Shown here: piece by piece, positions 59,296 to 64,000 of the stretch
Numbering within the stretch: the first letter of the stretch is position 1
How the letters are laid out: every line of letters starts with the position of its first letter
NCBI RefSeq assembly: GCF_019668505.1
Contig: NZ_AP024371.1
Coordinates: 62,001-126,000 of the forward strand
Direction of reading: 5' to 3'
DNA length: 64,000 nt
Source: Borrelia miyamotoi
GTDB lineage: Bacteria; Spirochaetota; Spirochaetia; Borreliales; Borreliaceae
Program-made: the position numbers and the translations under genes
Notes under the pieces: generated by a model
What the model was told of the DNA's origin: nothing
The model's input: only the letters and a program-made list of their open reading frames with translations
Databases searched by the model: none

Positions 59296-60090
59296 CTAAT
59301 TCAACAATTCAAAACTATGCAAAGTACCTATGTTTACAATAACACTATACAAATCACTTTCAATAGCATTGCCTGCCGCCATAACAAAAATTACCAAATT
59401 ATACTTAGGAAAAACATCTTTTGTAAAAAAGTCATTACTAATTTGCTTAAGATCAAATGGTCTCTCATCACTATCTAGTAATTTAGATTTTTTTAAAGCT
59501 TCAGAAAATTCAACGTAAAAACCATCAACAGTATAAGATCTATACACTGTCTTAACATCTCCTATAAGAGGCGCTGAAAAATCATTACCCTTCTTTATAC
59601 TAAATAAAACTGAACCAGGAGTACTTTTTCTCAAGTTTCCAAAATCAAGTTCAAAATATAAAGGAAATTTTCCTTGAATCCAACTTTTGTTCAATTTCAC
59701 AGTCGGTTTCCCCGAAAAATGATCATCATCCAAATTGATTTTATAAAATCCTCTTTCATTAAATGCATTAACATTATTAAAAACACTCTTTAAAGCATTA
59801 AAATCTCTTTGAACACTCTTTGTAAATCCATCAGAATGATAATTTGAACCTTCTGGATAAAATTTATAATATATATCAAAACCTTTAACCTTAGCATTAT
59901 CGTTATTATCAAAATAAAAAGAAGGTAACGCAAAAGCAAGAACATCCCTAGAAGCTCTATTATCAATCTTTAGTGGAGAATCGACTAGAATTATATTATC
60001 AAGTCCACAAGAAAATATGAATAATAAAAAAACCAAAAATATATTTTTATAAAAACTTTTCATTCTAAAATAAAAAATAAACCAGCTCAT
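59296..60090 (-). CDS. Lipoprotein, unknown function
   Basis: A 264-residue lipoprotein: the hydrophobic stretch ends FIFSCG, a lipobox with Cys near residue 28 (or 19 from the second Met). The mature part is beta-rich. The ATG at 60090 overlaps the previous stop as ATGA, which favours it; the ATG at 60063 gives a more typical signal length. Likely membrane-anchored; not recognised. Confidence 0.65.
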   Translation of the reverse strand: MSWFIFYFRMKSFYKNIFLVFLLFIFSCGLDNIILVDSPLKIDNRASRDVLAFALPSFYFDNNDNAKVKGFDIYYKFYPEGSNYHSDGFTKSVQRDFNALKSVFNNVNAFNERGFYKINLDDDHFSGKPTVKLNKSWIQGKFPLYFELDFGNLRKSTPGSVLFSIKKGNDFSAPLIGDVKTVYRSYTVDGFYVEFSEALKKSKLLDSDERPFDLKQISNDFFTKDVFPKYNLVIFVMAAGNAIESDLYSVIVNIGTLHSFELLN

Positions 60091-60689
60091 CTAAGCTGCA
60101 AAAGCTTATTCTTAGCAAGATTAATATATAAGTTATTTTCATAAGAAAAATTAGAAATTTTTTCATATATCTCAACAGCCAACTTTTTATCTCTAACTTC
60201 AATTAATGCCGCTTTACTAAGCAAAGCCCTAATTTTAATAAAATCCAATCTAGTCTGCTTAATCACATCATCATATATCAATAAAGCATTCTCCGGTTGT
60301 CCCATTTTTTCATAAACCACAGCTTTATTAATATAGGCAAGATCTCTTTCAATCCACTTGGAATCAATAATCATATCTAAATCATCAATAGCTTTCTTAT
60401 ATAAACCTTTGTTTTGGAAATAAGTAGACCTTGCAAGATAAAAACGAGGAATAAATTCATATGCAATATCATGTCCATCACTTATAGCTGCCTCTATCTT
60501 AAATTCTAATTTACGTTTTTCTTCTTCATCCTTTGTTCTTAAATAAATATTTAAATCCCTCTCCAGGTTCTCTACTACTTCCCCTCCTGTCTTGACATAA
60601 TCTACATCCACAGAAACATAAAAAAAAGCTATAACTGCCAAAAAAACAATAACTGTAAGAATGCCTATAAAAAATTTACTTTTAAACAT
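60087..60689 (-). CDS. Membrane-anchored TPR protein, unknown function
   Basis: A 200-residue protein with an N-terminal transmembrane helix (about 7-27) and two or three tetratricopeptide repeats (FYLARSTYFQNKGLYKKAIDDLD; AYINKAVVYEKMGQPENALLIYDDV). The build resembles YfgM/BamD-type periplasmic helpers. It overlaps rpsA by eight bases and the lipoprotein by four, so they form one operon. Confidence 0.7.
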   Translation of the reverse strand: MFKSKFFIGILTVIVFLAVIAFFYVSVDVDYVKTGGEVVENLERDLNIYLRTKDEEEKRKLEFKIEAAISDGHDIAYEFIPRFYLARSTYFQNKGLYKKAIDDLDMIIDSKWIERDLAYINKAVVYEKMGQPENALLIYDDVIKQTRLDFIKIRALLSKAALIEVRDKKLAVEIYEKISNFSYENNLYINLAKNKLLQLR

Positions 60690-62343
60690 CAGAATTCCTC
60701 TTCAATAGATCTTCAAATGGCCTATAAGACTCCTCATCATTTTCCTTAAACAAATAAGAAGAAATTTCTTCGCTTGATTTTTGCTCCTTATATGCTCTAT
60801 AAGAAAGCAAAACTAATTTATTTTTAAAGTCAATATTAGTAATCATAACTTTAAGTTTGTCCCCAATACTCAAACTTTCAAAAGTATCTAAACTGGACTC
60901 TTTAGTATCTCCAAGTTGAATTTTACTGATAAATCCCATTATTTTCCCATAAACTCTTACCTGAACTCCTTTTGATTTCTTCTCCACAATTTCAACCTCA
61001 AGAATATCACCTCTCTTATAGCTCTTAGAAAAATCATCCCAAGGATTTTCTTCCAACTGTTTAATTCCCAACCTAATATTTTGCTTCTTTGCATCAAATT
61101 CAATAACTTTACCATTAATTGAACTTCCCAACTTAAAGTATTCCTCGGGATTAACCTCATCAATCCAGGAAATGTCGAACTTACTAATATATGCATCTAT
61201 ACCTTCTTCAAGACTAACAAAAGCACCCGTCTTTGTAATATTTTTAACAATACCCTGCACAACCTTACCAACAGCACATCTTTCATATAAACTATTCCAC
61301 GGATTATCATTAACTTGCTTAATGCCTAAAGATATTTTTTGATTTTCTTTGTCTATCTCCAAAATTTTAACTTCTACAATTTGTCCAACTTTAACTAATT
61401 CTTGGGGACTTTTTATAACTCTTACCCAAGAAAAATTACTTATATGCAAAAATCCTGATATCTCACTATCAAGTTCAACTACAGCTCCAAAGGGCAATAT
61501 TTTGACAACTTTACCCTTCACAATACTTTCAACCTTATACTTAGATTCAACAGAGTCCCAAGGATTTGTCTTCAAATCTTTAAGGGACAACTCCATCTTC
61601 CCCACATTTAAACTTAATTTGATAATTTTTAATCTTAATTTATCACCAACACGAATAAAATCCTCAACATTTTCAACACGACTAAATGCAATATTTCTTT
61701 TATGCAATACTCCTAAAACAAGATTCTTAACTCTTATAATAGCACCATAATCAGTAATTCTTTCAACAATTCCATCGACGATATCTCCCTCACTACAAGA
61801 ACTAACAAATTCTTTTTTCTTCACAACCTCCCGATCTCTCTCCAAAGACCGTCTATCAAGAATCAGTTTAAAACCATCTGTTTTATCCGCTTGAACAATA
61901 TAAAACTCAATAACTGAGCCTCTTTTTAATCTTTCATCCCTAGACTTAGAGCTTAAATAAGACGGCATAAATCCTACTACATCTTCATTAATTTGAATCT
62001 TATAGCCACTTGAAAGCTCAACCAACACCTTACCTTTAAGCACTTTTTTATTTGCAATATACTCATCAACCTTATCTTGCAAATTAAGAGAATCAAGCTT
62101 TGTAACACTAAGAACTAATCCCAACTCTCCCCCTATCTTCGTAACTATTGCATTAAGTTTGTTCCCAACACTTGGAATGGTTTCAAATTCATCAATTCTA
62201 ATAAAACCTTCAGACTTATAACCAATATCTACAAGCACATAATCTTTCATGATATTTATAACAACACCAGCAACATTACTACCCAGTTCTATTTTTTCAA
62301 GAACCTTTAGATAATTTTCTTGTAAATCTTCTTGATTTTCCAT
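60682..62343 (-). CDS. rpsA: 30S ribosomal protein S1
   Basis: The 553-residue protein contains six S1 RNA-binding modules in a row (starts near 20, 105, 190, 270, 355, 440), the third to sixth best conserved (GAVVELDSEISGFLHISNFSW; GAFVSLEEGIDAYISKFDISW). S1 brings mRNA to the 30S subunit, useful for the many leaders here with weak ribosome-binding sites. The ATG at 62343 follows GAGAGG by five bases; a GTG two codons earlier is an alternative. It follows cmk by about 13 bases, the common cmk-rpsA pair. Confidence 0.94.
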   Translation of the reverse strand: MENQEDLQENYLKVLEKIELGSNVAGVVINIMKDYVLVDIGYKSEGFIRIDEFETIPSVGNKLNAIVTKIGGELGLVLSVTKLDSLNLQDKVDEYIANKKVLKGKVLVELSSGYKIQINEDVVGFMPSYLSSKSRDERLKRGSVIEFYIVQADKTDGFKLILDRRSLERDREVVKKKEFVSSCSEGDIVDGIVERITDYGAIIRVKNLVLGVLHKRNIAFSRVENVEDFIRVGDKLRLKIIKLSLNVGKMELSLKDLKTNPWDSVESKYKVESIVKGKVVKILPFGAVVELDSEISGFLHISNFSWVRVIKSPQELVKVGQIVEVKILEIDKENQKISLGIKQVNDNPWNSLYERCAVGKVVQGIVKNITKTGAFVSLEEGIDAYISKFDISWIDEVNPEEYFKLGSSINGKVIEFDAKKQNIRLGIKQLEENPWDDFSKSYKRGDILEVEIVEKKSKGVQVRVYGKIMGFISKIQLGDTKESSLDTFESLSIGDKLKVMITNIDFKNKLVLLSYRAYKEQKSSEEISSYLFKENDEESYRPFEDLLKRNSDV

Positions 62344-62356
62344 CCTCACCTCTCTA

Positions 62357-63013
62357 TCACTTTTTTTTCAAATTAAATGTCCTTATGATAATATCACATA
62401 CATCGTCTAAGCATTTATAACTCGTATCTATATAAAAAACTTCTTTGGCTAGTTTCAATTTACCATACTCTTTATTTTGATCAATTTTATCTCGCCTCTC
62501 AAGTGCATGTTCTAATTCATTTAAAGCCACATCCCCATCTCTTTGATTATACCGCCTTAAAGCCCGAACTTTCACGGAAGCATCAAGATATACCTTAACC
62601 CTAGCTTCTGGAAAAATTACCGTAGTAATATCCCTACCCTCTATTATATAATCATCATCCTTCAATTTAACTAGTTCTCTTAATTTTTTATTCACAAACT
62701 TCCTAACACCCATATAAGAAGAATAAAGAGAAACCTGAAGATCTATCTTTTCATTTAAAATATGATTTATAACATTTATACCATTAAGTAAAAAATCAAC
62801 ACCATCAAATTTAACATCATTTTGTGATATAAGTTCCAAAATTTTGCTCTCACTAAGCAAATCATACTCGTTTAAAGTAAACCTTTGAGCAATTAAAGTT
62901 ATTATTCTATAAAAATAACCAGAACTAATAAACCTAAAACCTAATCTAATCCCTAATTCTTTCGCAACCGAACTTTTTCCTGAAGCAGAAGGGCCATCAA
63001 TTGCTATTATCAC
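62357..63013 (-). CDS. cmk: Cytidylate kinase
   Basis: Phosphorylates CMP and dCMP. The 218-residue protein has the P-loop IDGPSASGKSSVAKEL at the start, YIIEGRDITTVIFPEARVKVYLDASVKVRA, and RRDKIDQN later, all typical of the bacterial Cmk. It overlaps the pseudouridine synthase gene by 17 bases. Confidence 0.95.
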   Translation of the reverse strand: MIIAIDGPSASGKSSVAKELGIRLGFRFISSGYFYRIITLIAQRFTLNEYDLLSESKILELISQNDVKFDGVDFLLNGINVINHILNEKIDLQVSLYSSYMGVRKFVNKKLRELVKLKDDDYIIEGRDITTVIFPEARVKVYLDASVKVRALRRYNQRDGDVALNELEHALERRDKIDQNKEYGKLKLAKEVFYIDTSYKCLDDVCDIIIRTFNLKKK

Positions 63014-63752
63014 TTAACACTCCCCCCAAAAGCTGTGCCTTCAATCTATTAATTTTAGCTAAAGAAAGAACTTTAATTTGTCCCTCCTTTAAATTATCTA
63101 ATTTAATATTACCTATTCTAATTCTGTGAATTTTCTTCAAAAAAATATTCTTACTTAAAAAAACTTTCCTAATTTCCCTATTTTTACCTTCCGTTAAAAC
63201 CAACCTAACAGAACTATCACCAAGCATTACATAAGATTTTAACTTAAAAATTTCCCTTTCTATCTTTACTCCACGTTTAAAATTAATAAGCAAATCCTCA
63301 TTAATAGCCTTTTTTGACTCAACAATATACTCTTTCTCAACTTCCCTCATTGGATGCAAAATACCATTTGCAAACCAGCCATCATTAGTGAAAAGTAAAA
63401 GCCCAGAACTTTTAAAATCAAGTCTACCAACTGAGAATAAACGTTCCTTAAACAAAGGTTGGACTAAAGATATTGCCAACTTTCTTCCATTTGGATCAAA
63501 ATTAGAACACAAATAATTTTTAGGCTTATGCAGCGCTATATAAATCTTACTCTCAATTTTGGAAACTCTCCTAAAAACAAATATCTGATCCTTACACTTT
63601 ACCCTATCACCTAAGAACACTTTATCCCCAAGCTTCGCAAAACTGCCATTTATTCTGACAAGATTTTTTCTTATGAGATCTTCACAAAATCTTCTAGAGC
63701 CTATACCCTTATCTGCTAAAAAAACATGAACCCTAAGCCCTTTGCTGTTCAT
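62997..63752 (-). CDS. rRNA pseudouridine synthase, RsuA/RluB family
   Basis: A 251-residue enzyme with an N-terminal S4 domain (RVHVFLADKGIGSRRFCEDLI) and a catalytic domain with VGRLDFKSSGLLLFTNDG, holding the catalytic Asp. RsuA/RluB enzymes modify uridines in 16S or 23S rRNA; target not decidable. The ATG at 63752 or a TTG at 63761 could be the start. It overlaps the partial gene upstream. Confidence 0.88.
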   Translation of the reverse strand: MNSKGLRVHVFLADKGIGSRRFCEDLIRKNLVRINGSFAKLGDKVFLGDRVKCKDQIFVFRRVSKIESKIYIALHKPKNYLCSNFDPNGRKLAISLVQPLFKERLFSVGRLDFKSSGLLLFTNDGWFANGILHPMREVEKEYIVESKKAINEDLLINFKRGVKIEREIFKLKSYVMLGDSSVRLVLTEGKNREIRKVFLSKNIFLKKIHRIRIGNIKLDNLKEGQIKVLSLAKINRLKAQLLGGVLSDNSN

Positions 63753-64000
63753 ATTTATCAATACTTCTTCCCTTTCTTAAAACTAGCTTACCATCCACAT
63801 AAACTATGTCTATAACATCTAACATTTTATATTCAAGGACAACTAAGAAATAACAAAATCGGTCAAAAAAATAACACTTATCACCAGGGTCCAACAAAAA
63901 CTCAAAAATAAAATTATCTTCCTTAGCTAAAATAGAAATAACTCTTGTTTTTTTATCTAAAATTCTAGCATCATATGTACCTAAAATAACATTAGACCTT
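63733..64000 (-). CDS. Unrecognised protein, C-terminal part, runs off right edge
   Basis: An open frame on the minus strand of 89 codons enters from the right edge and ends at a TAG (63733-63735), with translation ending RKGRSIDKYEQQRA. It overlaps the start of the pseudouridine synthase gene, so they are likely co-transcribed. No motif is visible in this part. Confidence 0.55.
   Translation of the reverse strand, partial: RSNVILGTYDARILDKKTRVISILAKEDNFIFEFLLDPGDKCYFFDRFCYFLVVLEYKMLDVIDIVYVDGKLVLRKGRSIDKYEQQRA

Noticed and set aside
61349..61750. 133-codon plus-strand frame inside rpsA
   Set aside because: Antisense shadow of S1 repeats; the Thr/Ser/Leu-rich repeats simply mirror the S1 modules.

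Overview
This window looks like a stretch of the linear chromosome of a Borrelia/Borreliella spirochaete. It is very AT-rich and almost fully coding. It carries a V-type ATPase operon instead of an F-type one, L-lactate dehydrogenase, a MalX-type PTS permease, many short lipoprotein or signal-peptide proteins, and a gene order I recognise as the B. burgdorferi BB_0067 to BB_0130 block. That correspondence comes from memory, not from a search. Protein divergence from the B. burgdorferi sequences I remember suggests a relapsing-fever-group species, but this is a weak inference.

Layout. A minus-strand Xaa-Pro aminopeptidase runs off the left edge. From 565 to 15142 a plus-strand block carries a HAD phosphatase, an M29 aminopeptidase, a DUF212/PAP2-like protein, a set of membrane proteins that look like degenerate Rnf subunits, prfB with its programmed frameshift, ftsY, and a LolCDE-like ABC exporter flanked by secreted proteins. 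Two minus-strand unknowns follow (15169-16765), then a plus-strand sufS-sufU-comM group (16959-20334). From 20358 to 35946 the minus strand holds ldh, lepA, the V-ATPase operon (K, I, D, B, A, a DUF2764-like gene, E), mutS2, rsgA and murI. Plus-strand asnS and a small secreted basic protein follow (36080-38058). The rest is mostly minus strand: a phosphoribosyltransferase, htrA, map, a TPR protein, nusB, a parvulin, a thiolase, the dnaB-rplI-rpsR-ssb-rpsF operon, malX, rseP-cdsA-uppS-frr-tsf-rpsB, a decayed gene, small membrane and lipoprotein genes, rpsA, cmk and a pseudouridine synthase. A further partial gene leaves at the right edge. A predicted outer-membrane barrel (45808) and a hemolysin III family protein (52621) are the only plus-strand genes there.

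How the genes work together. Many are housekeeping: translation (prfB, lepA, frr, tsf, rpsB, rpsA, rpsF, rpsR, rplI, asnS, rsgA, map), protein export and envelope quality control (ftsY, LolCDE-like, htrA, rseP, the parvulin), lipid and wall precursors (cdsA, uppS, murI, the thiolase feeding the mevalonate route), energy (ldh, V-ATPase), and DNA maintenance (dnaB, ssb, mutS2, comM).

The most notable points are: a fused RnfC-RnfD-like protein lacking the visible Fe-S and SGAT flavinylation motifs, next to an RnfA/E-like protein; a lepA gene whose only plausible full-length start is ATT; a MalX whose IIB domain has no cysteine; a V-ATPase operon lacking recognisable C, F and G genes; a 17-bp perfect hairpin that pairs the end of asnS with the next gene's ribosome-binding site; and a multi-frameshift pseudogene. 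I found no tRNA or rRNA gene, insertion sequence or CRISPR array.
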